Positions 1 through 11,400 of a DNA stretch of 64,000 nucleotides are shown here, piece after piece (positions within the stretch are counted from its first letter, which is position 1; each line of letters begins with the position of its first letter). Source of the DNA: Boletus sp. NGJ (Eukaryota; Basidiomycota; Agaricomycetes; Boletales; Boletaceae); the NCBI GenBank assembly GCA_019096195.1, contig JAGTXK010000076.1, positions 310,001 through 374,000 of the forward strand, given 5' to 3'. Both the position numbers and the translations under genes were made by a program. The notes under the pieces are model-generated. The model was not told the DNA's origin. It ran no database searches and saw only the letters and a program-made list of their open reading frames with translations.

Positions 1-1481
1 TCCGCTATGGAGAGGCATCCGGGAAAAAAAATCAGCGCCTCGTTTCGCATCTCGGTGTGCGGATTTTGCACTCACGAGTTGTCGGAGTCGAGGTACTTGT
101 GCACATCGAAGATCAGGTTGGTGTAGCTTCCGTCCGGGTTTGTGACGGTGGCAAGTGCGGCTGCGGAGCCACCAGAGACAAAGGTTTGGGCGGAGGTGTA
201 GTTGTCACCAGGAAGGAGGATCATTTGTGTGGCGGCACCGGCCTCTCGAATAGCGGTAACGGCAGCCTTGGATCCATATCAACACGCTTACATGAGGGGT
301 AAACGAAGGATTGCATTACTTGGACTGTTTCGGCCCATAATGTAATCTATCGGAAGAGAAGGGTATCTGGTTTGGTTGCCAACATAAGGCTGGAGGCACT
401 GGTATGCTCACGTTGGGAAGGTCGTGGGGTTCATTCATTCTGGATACCAGTCAACTAGACTCCACAGTGCGAAGCCGATCACTCACATTCCGAAGACGAT
501 CTTGCTCTCATCGGCATAGTAGCTCGCCAACGAGCTCCAAAGAAAAGCAAACACCTCGTTAGAGGGTCCACCCTGGCCAATGATCTGAAGTAACGTCGTG
601 TCAAACAACGATCTAAATGAAACCATGGATATGTACTTCACCGTTCCACCTGGCGTAGTTGTGGATGTCGATAATGCAGCTGGCACCGGTAGCCAAGCAC
701 GCCTGAACCAAAGCATTGTACTCTGTAAAGTAGGTTTGGTTCAGGGTACCAGTCGCAATGTTGTCAGTCAAAAATTGCCACGCGACGGGAAGACGGAAGA
801 TGTTGTATTGGTCGTTATTCACAAAGTGGGTCATCTGACCCGCCCCGTCAGCACCGTAGTATTGGGTCAACGGTGGGTACGCCGAGCTTGCGGTATCTAA
901 CCAGTTACCTCTCAGCCCGACGATCGTGGTGACAGGGATATTTTTTTACCATCACCGTTAGTGTCCATCCCGAAGTCTGGTGTACGATGAATACGCGGGG
1001 TTCGTGTAGAAAGTAGAGTATGCTCACCAAACCCAGCGATGTTCACACCAGCGTATTGCAATTTGCCAGCGGATGCAGGAGTCACACCACACGTGCTCGT
1101 CGGGATTGCGCTGGTGCTGGTGCTGGTGGCGCTGGTCGTGGTCGCACTAGCGGGGAGACACTGCGAATAGTCTAGAGAACGTAACCGCTAAGTCACATTT
1201 AACAGGTGCATAACAGGTTTAACTTACAGTCATTCTGGTAGGTGCAAACTGCACCGCTAACGCAAGTAGTGGCTCCAGTCCAGCCCTATGGCGGGAGTCA
1301 TTATGGATCGTAGGCACCAAAGCGAATGACTTACCTGACCGCCACCTGTTGAGAATAGTTAGCTCCATGAGGAGTAAGAGTAGCCAACAAGCTGCTTACA
1401 TTGCGCATAGAGAGCAGCTTGCCCCTGAACAGACAAGGCAGTAAAACCGACAACAAAACCGAGAGCATAGAAAGCCTTCAT
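1..1481 (-). CDS. Endoglucanase, CBM1 + GH5 (5' part; runs off the window)
   Basis: Secreted beta-1,4-endoglucanase that cleaves cellulose internally. It starts at 1481 with a signal peptide (MKAFYALGFVVGFTALSVQG), followed by a family 1 cellulose-binding module (YAQCGGQGWTG...CTYQNDYYSQCLP), a Thr/Ser-rich linker and a GH5 catalytic domain opening with YAGVNIAGFG. Later GH5 landmarks are FRLPVAWQF, IDIHNYARWNG and the acid/base motif NEPHDLPN near 390-410. Visible exons include 1400-1481, an 11-nt exon at 1335-1345 that completes the CBM1 start, and 1228-1285. Further exons reach the left edge, where LIFDVHKYLD is still GH5, so the 3' end lies outside. A TATATAAT box sits about 60 bp upstream of the ATG. 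No break was seen. The family is known for plant cell-wall decay; this role is inferred from the family. Confidence 0.9.
1335..1345 (-). other. 11-nt exon inside the CBM1 of the endoglucanase
   Basis: The bases 1335-1345 read GTGGCGGTCAG on the minus strand. They lie between a CAG acceptor (1346-1348) and a GTAAGT donor (1334 downward). They complete the Cys codon left open by exon 1 and add Gly-Gly-Gln, restoring the CBM1 opening CGGQGW. Without this exon the CBM1 frame is lost. The assignment is by reading frame and splice consensus only. Confidence 0.8.
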
Positions 1482-1542
1482 GACTCTGCTTTTTGAATGG
1501 TTCGTCGACAGTTTGACGGTTAGGCATCTCAGGACGCTGTAC

Positions 1543-1550
1543 ATTATATA
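1543..1550 (-). promoter_or_regulatory. TATA box of the endoglucanase
   Basis: TATATAAT on the minus strand, 62-69 bp upstream of the chosen start codon at 1481. Spacing and sequence fit a strong TATA-type promoter, common for inducible secreted cellulases. Confidence 0.5.
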
Positions 1551-1553
1551 CCC

Positions 1554-3060
1554 ATCCATGAGTACCCCTGGCAAGCAAATCCAATATATAGAATGCACCA
1601 TGCGGTACATCACCGAGGAGTGAATCCGTGCACTCACCCGAGTTTGATCGTGGCACAATCACCACAGAACTACCGTTTTCCTATCCTTGTAAGGCGTAAT
1701 TTCCAGACCGATGCTAATAATATGATCGGTTTAGGGGTAAAATCCCATTGATCACCATCACCGGATGTTCTTCGTCTCATCTTCGGAATGGTTGAGGTAT
1801 CCTTTGACTACCCCATTGTTGTCGGAGGAAGAGCAATCAGTTACGAGAGATAAGATACAAACTGCAAACTTCCTCACCTTCAAGCACCGAAAATCCCTGA
1901 GCAGCCAGTTTGCATACACAAGGTGGTCCCCCATCTGGTATGCGGAATGGAGGAGAATGAAGCCATCGCGTTTATGGTTTATCAGGAATTGCAACCGGCC
2001 GGTTTTGCGCGCTTCCTCACATTGCGTAAGTTCTTGTGACCAATTCTTTCTCAAGTGTCTTGCTGATGACGCCGGAGACTCACGACCCACCAGAAATATG
2101 TGATGTTTCGCATGGAAAGCTTTAAATTAACTCCGTCCTGGAGGAAGTTCGGAGCTCACTTGCCAGTGAAGAGATGATGATGATGGTACCTTCAAAGACT
2201 CGCGATTTGGTACAGCTGACCAGATTTGCCACGATGAATAGAATGACCTATCGGTGACGGTGTGCATGTCTTACTGTAATGATTCGAGCAATGCGGCGAC
2301 TGGCTGCCGGGCAGCACGGTGCGTCACGCGTCACGGTGCGTTGCTAGTGGGCCGGAGTTTGCCGCTCCGGCTCTGCACAGCCAACATTCGGTCACCTCCC
2401 TTCCATCTCCAAAGACTCTAGTTTCCGCCTTCTTCTCTCCGAAATTTCTCCCAGTTGTCCCAGTACAATGCCAACACAAAGTTGTCTCCACCACTTCCTG
2501 GCTCGCTTCCTAACCCAACTTATGCCATCCCTCAACTGCTGATGGCGCGTACTTATTTCTATCTGAACACGCCTACGCCCTCTAATCCGAATCTCGTCGC
2601 TTTAGTGACTTACTAGAGGCAGTCCAATAAACACTTCTAAAACCAATCGCGGAAGGTGGGAGTTCAAGAACATACTCAGCAATAATCCGACAGCATGAGA
2701 ACCAACCTGGGTTTGTTGGAAGGCGGGAAGGACGATTGCGAGACTATGCTCTGCCCCGAGATATGTTGAAACATGGATTCGTGTCCACGGACGCTGTCAA
2801 GGTAGGTGGGGACATGGACACGAGGAATGAACAGAACGAGGCACAGGTTACTGGGGACTTTTTGCTGAGGGGTATAGTATGGTCCCGGGCCGTATAGCTT
2901 GCCCTCGAGGATTTCGGGCTGCCGAAGGCCGTGAAATGCTTGTACTTTTTTGACAGCGATCTTCTCGAAGATGCGGCGTAAGGTTACAGCGGGTCTTAGT
3001 GTCGATTCACCTAACTTCCAATGTCCACAGACAGGATTCCTCAAAAGACCCATTGACAAG
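1554..3060. other. Intergenic, endoglucanase to tRNA-Ala
   Basis: Holds the endoglucanase promoter at its left end. Open frames of about 110 codons overlap on both strands at 1.76-2.10 kb, and one of 130 codons lies on the minus strand at 2.68-3.07 kb. None shows a recognisable domain or a plausible exon chain, so I call no gene here. Confidence 0.4.
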
Positions 3061-3162
3061 GGGTGCATAGCGCAGTGGTAGCGCGCATGCTTTGCAACCG
3101 CTTGCAGGGTAACCTGTAAGCCAACGTGTATGAGGTCCAGGGTTCAATCCCCTGTGCATCCA
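3061..3162 (+). tRNA. tRNA-Ala (anticodon TGC) with a 30-nt intron
   Basis: A full cloverleaf can be drawn: acceptor GGGTGCA/TGCATCC with discriminator A at 3162; D stem GCGC/GCGC around AGTGGTA; anticodon stem CATGC/GTATG (one G-U pair); loop starting TTTGCA with anticodon TGC at 3093-3095; T arm CAGGG-TTCAATC-CCCTG. The intron is about 3097-3126, directly after position 37, the canonical place. Internal promoter A box is at about 3068-3079 and B box GGTTCAATCC at 3141-3150. A run of eight T at 3166-3173 follows and should stop RNA polymerase III. Confidence 0.92.
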
Positions 3163-3165
3163 GAG

Positions 3166-3173
3166 TTTTTTTT
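3166..3173 (+). terminator. RNA polymerase III terminator of the tRNA-Ala gene
   Basis: Eight consecutive T residues three bases beyond the tRNA 3' end, the standard Pol III stop signal. Confidence 0.8.
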
Positions 3174-3630
3174 GCTTCTCTTGATTGCCTCCTAAATCCG
3201 TGTGAGATGTATCTTTAGATCGCAAATCAGAACAGGGACTTTTTTTTTCATCCGGAACAAACAGGCCTCCATAGGAGTGTCGCCTCGTTGATAGCTTTTC
3301 GCATGTACCGTGTCTGGTTATCTACAGATTATGGAGGACACCTTGACCCTCAAACTCGCGCAAATCCCTGCTTTCATGCGATACATTCATTTTCTTGATT
3401 AAATATCATGTCCAAGCACGTCTTTCATTTACTTCCTTGCGCAAGACACCGAATTGTCTGATCGGGAGGGCAGGGCTTCCATGGAGATTAGAGCCATGCT
3501 GATAGCTTATCACTAACATGTTCCAGAGCAGTGATCTAATTGAATCTATTAAACTGAAAGGTTACGGTAAGCGTATCGTTGCGTTCGTGTCAAAGAGCCC
3601 CCAACCAGGGCCAGGCATGCATGATACGGA
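3174..3630. other. Intergenic, tRNA to Msp1 3' end
   Basis: Nothing recognisable beyond the presumed 3' UTR of the Msp1-like gene. A second T-rich run lies at about 3241-3249. Confidence 0.4.
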
Positions 3631-5392
3631 TCACCGACTCTCAACATCCACGCCTTCGCCGTTCGACATGTCAGGCGTAGTGCCATTGTCTGTATCGTTA
3701 GTTGCATCCTCCTTGACATCCACCAGTTGCCTCTCCACAGTCAATGTAGTGCCGTCTCCATCAAGTGGGAGCGGTTCATCCTCTGGGTCGGGGTCTGTCA
3801 GCGTCAGCGTCGAACCTTCAGCATCACAGAAATCGTTCAACGTCAACGGACGCATGGTGAATCCCTGAATCGAGAATACATGATTAGATTCACGAAGACG
3901 AGAGACGCAGAACAGCAGACAACTGGACGCACCTCTTCCCCCACCCTCTTGATCGCTTCCTCGTCATGCGCCATCTCTCGCATGCATTCACGCACGGGTA
4001 CCATGGCAGCGCTCCGACAGAGTTCGCGCAGGTCTGAACCAGAGAAGCCGGTCGTCTTGGTTGCGAGCAATTCAAGAGTCAGTGAAGGATCAAGCTTGGT
4101 GTCTGACAACATCTATAGATTTCGAAGGTTAATCTCAACAGAAAGAGACGTTTGATCCAAAACCCATACCAAGGATAGTATCTTGAATCGCTGCTCTGCG
4201 TTTGGCAGACCAACAGCAAATCGCTTCGGCATGCGACGCAAAATAGCAGGATCGATGTCCATGGGTCGGTTCGTTGCTCCAAGAACCATTATTCGATCCT
4301 CTCCTGACGTCAACCCATCCCACGACCTGCGTCATCCATGCCTCAGAGAATGCCCAGTTCCAGAAACGAACTGAAGGAAATAGCGGCGTACGTCATGAAT
4401 TCAGCCTTTATCATGCTCATCACCTCGTGATCATCCGTTCTCCGTTCTCTCAAGAATGTATCTATTTCATCCACAAAGATGATCGTCGGTTGCATCTTTC
4501 TAGCGAGACTGAACAGTCCTGCGACGAGTTTGTTTGATTCTCCGAACCACTTGTTGGTGAGTACTGATGCGGGAATATTGATAAATGTAGCTCCTGATTC
4601 CTTGGCAAGGGCACGTGCAAGCATGGTTTTACCGCATCCGGGAGGACCGTAAAGAAGGACACCCTTTGGTGCACTGAGGAGTGACGAAGAGGCCGCGAAG
4701 AGGTGTGGGTACATCAATGGATATATGACGGATTCACGAAGAGACGCAATGATGGCATCGAGGCCGCCGATGTCTGTACCACTCAGGTTAGTCGACTCGT
4801 TCACAACGAGCAGGCGATGACGAAGACGCAGACAACTCCCCACCTTTAAAGCGTACTTGGATATCATCAGGGCATACAACTTCTTTTGATATGGACACTA
4901 TAAGGGTTTTGATCAGTACGTGTATGGAGGGAAAATGATCGCGATCTGCGCACGTTCGTATTCGTCAAGTTTCAGTCCCTTCTTGCCCAACTTCGCCAGT
5001 ATTTGCGTGCGATGTTTCTCTGTTTTCTTATCCACTTGATGCTGACCGATGAACCACTATGAGCGGACCATGAAGAAAAGAACATCCGAGTACATCAACG
5101 TAAATGCAAGGAAACCGGCAAGCGGGCATGAACAATACATACACGGTAAGCATAATGGGCAGCGACCTTCATGAGATACACCAAACGTTGCAAAGTAAAT
5201 CAGCCTTCGTAACGAGGACCACTTGTCTGCTGTCAACAGACCTGCGACACTATAAGTATTGCGACTATAATAACGAACGCGTTAGCGACCAGAGATTTTC
5301 GAACCAGAAAGCGCTTGCTCTACTTGAGAAAAAGGAAGTACAGTGTACACACCATTGATAACGATTCGTCTTGTGGTCAATTGGGATGACAT
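3631..5392 (-). CDS. MSP1: Msp1/ATAD1-family AAA-ATPase of the mitochondrial outer membrane
   Basis: AAA-ATPase that in yeast and animals extracts mislocalised tail-anchored proteins from mitochondrial and peroxisomal membranes. Spliced landmarks on the minus strand: linker [13 protein letters not shown], then [18 protein letters not shown], Walker A GPPGCGKT (about 4630-4655), the pore-loop region KWFGES, Walker B IIFVDEID, sensor VLGATNRP, arginine fingers LRRMPKRF, the [11 protein letters not shown] helix and the conserved C-terminal block MRPLTLNDF, ending in an acidic tail with a TGA stop at 3631. At least six short introns are needed and all join in frame. The extreme N-terminus, including the expected membrane anchor, is uncertain: MSSQLTTRR at 5392 is a plausible start and DVLFFMVRS may belong to the anchor. 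Family assignment is strong; the first exons are provisional. Confidence 0.85.
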
Positions 5393-6143
5393 GCTTGGAT
5401 GTTGAGGTGAAGGAAGGATAGAGCGCTACACCGCGTTATCCACGCCGCAGTTGGGAATGAAAATACGGTAAGTATAAATTAAAGTGGATGTCAGATCCAA
5501 GGAGAACTTTAAAAATGCTTTGGGTACAAGAGGTGCTCGAAAGCAACCCAGTATGACGCCGGTGTGAAGACAATAAGTAATACTGGCTGGTTTGGTGCAC
5601 GGCGGCGCTGGCCAGGGCCGGGCGTGTTCGGCCTGAATCGCTGACAGTTGTTTTGTCTATAAAAGGAATATCTGCTCCTCTAGCCGCGTGCTTGTTTGTT
5701 AATTACTCACTCACTAGTACTGTGATCAGTGGCATCTCATCAAGAAAGTGACGCTTGGATCACACTGCCCACAGCCTCACTGCACAGACAAAGCACGTAA
5801 GTCGAATCAGCGCGCTTGAGGCTGAACTTTCTCTGTTTATAGGAAGATAAACTCTACCAAGGCTGGCCTATCAAGGCTGGACATAGGTTTGACTATGAAA
5901 AAATCGCAACAACTTTCCTTCGCGAAACGTCCTTCAAACCACCCGAATGATCTCCCACAGCTGGTGTTATATAAACCACCGCGTATTTTTGCAATCTCAT
6001 GGGCGCTGCAAGGCGCCTAGCGACGAACGGAGAATATGGACTGATATGTCAGGCCGGGGGGCTATTTAATCCCGAATATTAGCTCTTTCCACAGCGAGTC
6101 TCTCTTTCTACCGACTGCCCCTGCGACACAGTCCTTCCCAGAG
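5393..6143. other. Divergent intergenic region between MSP1 and membrane protein A
   Basis: About 750 bp between divergently transcribed genes. A TATTTAA element at about 6063 lies some 80 bp upstream of the plus-strand start codon, and TATAAA occurs at about 5659. No coding segment was recognised. Confidence 0.4.
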
Positions 6144-7565
6144 ATGTACATCCCCGACCTCCCTAAAGTTTTAACCAGCCGATCCATTGTCTACCTCGAC
6201 AAGTCTCGCTTCACCCTTGATTCTTCAGGCGTGGCTGGTTTCTTTGGTGGTGCAGAGGCTGCTTCTGCAATGGCCACAATCCACGTCTGCAGAAATAGGA
6301 AGCAGTGGGGGTGGTATAACTCACCTGGCTCGTATGAAATCGCCAAGCGCTACGGCCTCCTTACAAAATTCGGTTTCTTCTTTGGGGGTGGCCATGCTGA
6401 TCCAGCGGAATTGCTCACCCTGTTCGAGCTAGATGGACGCAAAGGCCCCCAGTTCCTCCGAGTACACTCCGGTAATATCATTCCCGAGACGGATCATCTT
6501 GCCGCAGTCTTCATGACGGAATGTAGTTCGCCTGCATGTCCCATAACTCCCCCGAAAGGGAGGCAGCCTGTCGGAGTCACTATCACTGAGCTCCGCAATT
6601 GCCCTGAGGATCATATGGTGCTGAAGCCCATACCCACATCATGGGACTCTCCAATCCTTGCCGCCGTTCCAATCCTTGCCAGTGCAGGCACTTGTGCCAT
6701 GTGTGCGGTCATCGCGGACTGGTACTCGTTTTCGTTGATCCTTCTGGGTATCATCGCCAACGGCATCTCTTGTCTCGTCATCGGCTCAGTGAAGCTGGAG
6801 TTCATGCGTCCCCGACTTGCTGGTGAAGAGTCGGACCAAGAGAAGCGGTCTTCTAGCCATACCGAGTCACACCGCGTCAGCGGTATCCTCATCACGCCCA
6901 CCAATATCGTATTGCTAAAGGGTCGGGAAGATGCAGCCATGGCTGTAGCTCGTGGCAAGTTCGTCCTCCCACCCGCTCCTCGCAGCAGATCCTTCTACAA
7001 ATATATTGGGTGGTGCTCCATTCTCCTCCTTGTCCAGTTCATTGCACAACTACTCCTCATCCCACAAGGCTTCCTCTTCGGTCAGATCATGTTTGTGACC
7101 TCCCTAGGCGCCTCGTGGTGTTACAACCTGTGGTTATGCTCACTCGACAAGGCGGGGGTCCAGCAGAAGATCTTGCTGGAAAACATTCTCCAGCTCAAGG
7201 AAGACGATGTGAAGAGGTATCGGTTGAATAACTGGCCTGCCATGGTCGTATTTGTCCTTCTAACCGTGGTACTTGAAGATGAAGACTACAAGTGCGTGCT
7301 AAATACTGTGCTCGATGCACTCGTCGAGGACACAAGCGTTGTCTGGGGAATATGGAAGTCAGTCATTTTGAAGCAACTGCTAGAGTTGGGAGACAAGCCT
7401 CGAGTCTCAGAGGAGGACTTGGATACGATGATCAAGAATTTGGAAGTCTCGGACGGAGAAGCGGACGGGCTCTCAAAGGGAGACTGCCTCAAATTGGATG
7501 CACTCCTTGATGAAGCGCGCTCGGGAATCGAAATTTTCAAGGAAAGATCCCGTTCCGTGCCCTGA
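6144..7565 (+). CDS. Multi-pass membrane protein A (Agaricomycete-type, unknown function)
   Basis: Uninterrupted 473-codon frame. A soluble N-terminal half of about 170 residues contains YLDKSRFTLD and an FFGGG stretch. Two pairs of hydrophobic segments follow, at about residues 172-212 (ILAAVPILASAGTCAMCAVI, then FSLILLGIIANGISCLVIGS) and about 288-330 (WCSILLLVQFIAQLLLI, then FVTSLGASWCYNLWL). The tail is helical and soluble (VLNTVLDALVEDTSVVWGIW...) and ends in a charged segment. The order of parts matches the protein at 23117-24703 (membrane segments, then VLDTLILDQRDVLAAW), so the two are distant paralogues. I do not recognise a named domain. No intron is needed. Confidence 0.75.
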   Translation: MYIPDLPKVLTSRSIVYLDKSRFTLDSSGVAGFFGGAEAASAMATIHVCRNRKQWGWYNSPGSYEIAKRYGLLTKFGFFFGGGHADPAELLTLFELDGRKGPQFLRVHSGNIIPETDHLAAVFMTECSSPACPITPPKGRQPVGVTITELRNCPEDHMVLKPIPTSWDSPILAAVPILASAGTCAMCAVIADWYSFSLILLGIIANGISCLVIGSVKLEFMRPRLAGEESDQEKRSSSHTESHRVSGILITPTNIVLLKGREDAAMAVARGKFVLPPAPRSRSFYKYIGWCSILLLVQFIAQLLLIPQGFLFGQIMFVTSLGASWCYNLWLCSLDKAGVQQKILLENILQLKEDDVKRYRLNNWPAMVVFVLLTVVLEDEDYKCVLNTVLDALVEDTSVVWGIWKSVILKQLLELGDKPRVSEEDLDTMIKNLEVSDGEADGLSKGDCLKLDALLDEARSGIEIFKERSRSVP

Positions 7566-8433
7566 TTATCAGCACCATGTCATGTCCCCCTTTTCTCATG
7601 CTATCAATAATTTTAGTTATATTCCAGTTTGATCAACCAGTCCATCCATAGAGAATCGCGTTCAGAAGTAGCCACTAGTAGTCGTCAAATTGTCAATATG
7701 CGTACTGGTCATCATTTGCCGTCCAGCGTCAGGTAGTAAATCTAAAATATCGGTGTAACGCCAGCCACCGCTATTGCGCATAAGTTGTGTAGGGATGTGT
7801 GAGCAACGACGGGCAACTTCACATCCTCGCTGATAATCCATATTTCTCTAATGGCAAATGCATGACGGTGGCGGTCCCACTTGCAATCATGATGCCATAT
7901 GCGTTCTAAAAAATCTCTGATCAGATATCGATCACCGGCGAGGGAGAGAACAACGGCCCACGAGTCCAACACCATGCGATTCGTCAGCAGGGTACTAGAA
8001 CAAGTCCGGTGGCACAACCTGGGGAGGGAGCACTACAGATCGATCATCGGCTGGCCGACTTTGTACGTCGAGTCCGACTCGGAAGTTGAACTGTGACTGT
8101 ACGCGTAGGAGACCTGTTACTTACTAGTAAGTAAGTAGTAAGTAAATTTCACGAGTGCATGGTGTACTTTGTTTCGTTTCGGTAACTCCCGCACCTCGAT
8201 CTTCTTCCTCGGAGGTCGATGGAAAGCCTGTTTTTAGCATTGGTCGCATAATACCCCGCGGGAAAATCTGATTGGGATTTAAACAGCTCAGCTTTTACAG
8301 GAACAAACGGGCGCTCGTACGTTGGTTGACCGGGACCACGCGATCTTTCTCCTCTCTTTCGACCAACTCCCTCAATTCAGCGCCACAGCGGATTTGATCA
8401 CCGACTCACTTTGTCGGTGCATTCTGGTTGAAG
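7566..8433. other. Intergenic upstream of the WD40-TPR-HET gene
   Basis: No gene recognised. A short run of overlapping TAGTAAGTAAG-type direct repeats lies at about 8115-8145 (ACTTACTAGTAAGTAAGTAG), the only local pattern seen. Confidence 0.35.
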
Positions 8434-11400
8434 GATGCCTATCCAATCCAGTGTGTAAATATCCCCATTATCCCTAGCGCTCTGGCTGACCACCTACTAC
8501 GTCAAGATGCTGCGAAACCGCTGGAAATCGTTCATAATAGCCCAGTAACTTCGGTCGCTTTTTCACCTGATGGGACGTATATAGTGACAGGCTGCAATGA
8601 CGGGACAATTCAACAATGGCACGTATGCGATGGGAAGAATATGGGAACGACGATGAATGCAGATGGCTCAGTTCTCGTCGTCGCCATCTCCAGTGACGGG
8701 AAATGGATCGTAAGTGGTGGATTGGGTTGTAAAGTCACCGTTTGGGACGCAAAAAATGCAAAAAAGGCCATCGAGGCAACACAGGCTAACGAGAAGTGGG
8801 TCAGCGCATTGGATCTGTCACCAGGCTCGACAAGATTCGCCAGCGCGTCGAGCGATTACACGGCAAACATCTGGAGTCTTACGACGGGCCAGCGACTCGT
8901 TGGCCCATTGAAACACCACAACCGTGTAGAATGCGTCGCATTTTCACCCGACGGCGACCAGCTTGCTACCGCTGGCGTCCATGACTGCTTGCGCATTTGG
9001 AACAGTCGCGATGGTGAACTGCTCGTTGAAGTCCCCGGCTTCTTCCCCGAATCCCTTGTTTGGTGGTGCGATGACCGAATTTTCGCATCAACATGGTCAA
9101 CACATCTGTGGATCAATGCTCTTTCAGGGGCGGTACTTCTCGAATTTCCCCGGACCGACCATGCGGTCACGAAAACGCACCTCGCCGTTTCACGCAATCG
9201 CAACTCCTTAGCCGGTCTTGAGAAGCATACCTTGCGTTTGTGGGATCACACCACCCATGGGTGGAGCTCCACTACACATGAACTCGGCTACAATGGGTGT
9301 ACCATCGCTATCTCACCTGATGGCCGTCATCTCGTCACCGGGGGAGAAGAAAGAGTTTCTATATGGGATCTTGCTGATAGCGCTCCTGAGGACGTTGATC
9401 ATGTAAGTACATCTTTTCCTGACTACTCCACCAACTAATAGACCTTTTTCACGATTTGAGCACCAAAATGGCGTGGTAAGGACATCCTAATATCAGGCTG
9501 AATCGAATCTGATCATTGTTTCTACATCTATTCAACAGTTCATGCATCTCTCTGGTGTAGTACAAGAGTTATGGTTACACGGAGAACTGGAGTCTGCTAT
9601 GGAAATACTATCTCGTGACATCGCGTTGAATGGAAAGACTTACCATGCATTCGCCAATCGTGCTCTTGTCCAAGCTCGTTTGCAAAAGTGGGACGATGCG
9701 CTCGTTGACGCCGAGATGGTAATTAATCATAGTCCTTTCTCGCACACGACATTAAGACATACCCGTTTCCAGTCGATTAATATCCAGCCGTCGGTTATAG
9801 GATGCATTGCGAGAAGTATTGCACTGTGTGGTCAGGGCAGACATGAGGATTCCATGCAGGCGTTTGATCTCTCTTTCAGTTACTGCGGTGCAGAACAAGT
9901 GAATAATCTTCTACTTGTTAAGGTATGCATGGTGTACGGATGGTGTTTAGGTCTCCTGACTCTTACTACCTGTTCAGTCAGTCACCCTGTTCCTTGCCGG
10001 ACTGCATCGCCACGCCATTGCCCGTGCGACTGACTTAATCAAGTCTCTTCCCGGTAAATTATCGCACTGCTATGTTGCTCAGGTAGCGTGTTGTGCCTTT
10101 GTTCGTGGCAAAAGAATTCATTCATACCATCTGTAGGCGCACATGTCCATTCTCCTCGCGAAATCCACGCTCGAGTCGCACGATTATAACTGTGCAATAC
10201 AGCTTTTGACATCGGCAACAGTCCCTGGGGAATTCACGCAGCTCCCAGAGTTGCTGACTGTGTCGCTGGTACGGCCCGTTTCACGACCATCAGTACAGGT
10301 ATTGAATGTGTAGCGAAGATCACTGGGTGGAGTTTCGACACTCTAAGATTCGAGATCCATCAGATAAAATGTGAAGCACTGTTCGCCGCGGGCCTTACGG
10401 AAGGCGCAGTAACCTCCTTCCTTGAAATGGATCTAAGCTCGGAAAAGAACTCAAAGGAGGAGATGGAATGGGTCGCCGGTGGGGACGTTTTATGTGTGTT
10501 CTGCTCCAGTTGTTAATGACGTTTTCGTTTCCCGCAGATTTTAGGAGGCGATGTGTGGATAAATTGATCGAGCTGGGGGATGTCGCCGTGGAATCTGCCG
10601 CACATCGTGACGCTGCTGCCTATTATTCTTCGGCATTGACCCTAGAACCCTTCTCGACAAATATACTAATCAAGCGAAGCAGAGCACACGCGGGTACGGG
10701 CGACTGGGACGCTGCGTTGGAAGATGCAAATGCTGTATGTGTACTTTGTCTTTTATCCCGCAAATCAGCTAATGCATTCGTCTTAGGCAATCCTACTTGA
10801 TTCATCACACCCTTGCGGCTATGAGAAGAAACTTGCAGCGCTGCATGGTGCTGGTCGTTACAACGAGGCGATCGAAACACTCAACGAGATGCTTGAGAAG
10901 CTCGAACTGTCACCTGATCGTCATCTTCGTGGTAAATATCTCTTGTATCGCGTTGAACATCTTATAACGAAGTTCTGTCTGGCAGAACAACATAATCACT
11001 ACGTGAATCCATCACAGACGATAGCCGCCATTCATAGCTTTTCCAAGCAAATTCAGCGTGATTTTCCGCTCATCCTCATCGACACCGAGAATGGTCGTCT
11101 CTGTGACGAACAAGAGCGGGTACACGCATTTGAAGCAGATCCAAAGTTCAAACAGCTCGTTTCGTCGATAGTGTTACGGGTCGATAATGCTGGTATTGAC
11201 CAGGCAGTGCGAGAATTCTTCCGATACGCTACGTTCTCTCACACGTGGGAAGGAGATGAGCCTCTCTATCACGATATGCTGCATGAATCAATACACGACC
11301 TCGCAGGATCACCCAAGATCAGGAAGTTACTAATGTTCTGCACGATAGTACGAGAGGCAGGTTTTCGCTGGGCCTGGAGCGACACCTGTTGTATCAACAA

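Noticed and set aside
1758-2103. Overlapping ~110-codon frames on both strands
   Set aside because: No motif, no codon-usage support by eye, and mutual shadowing.
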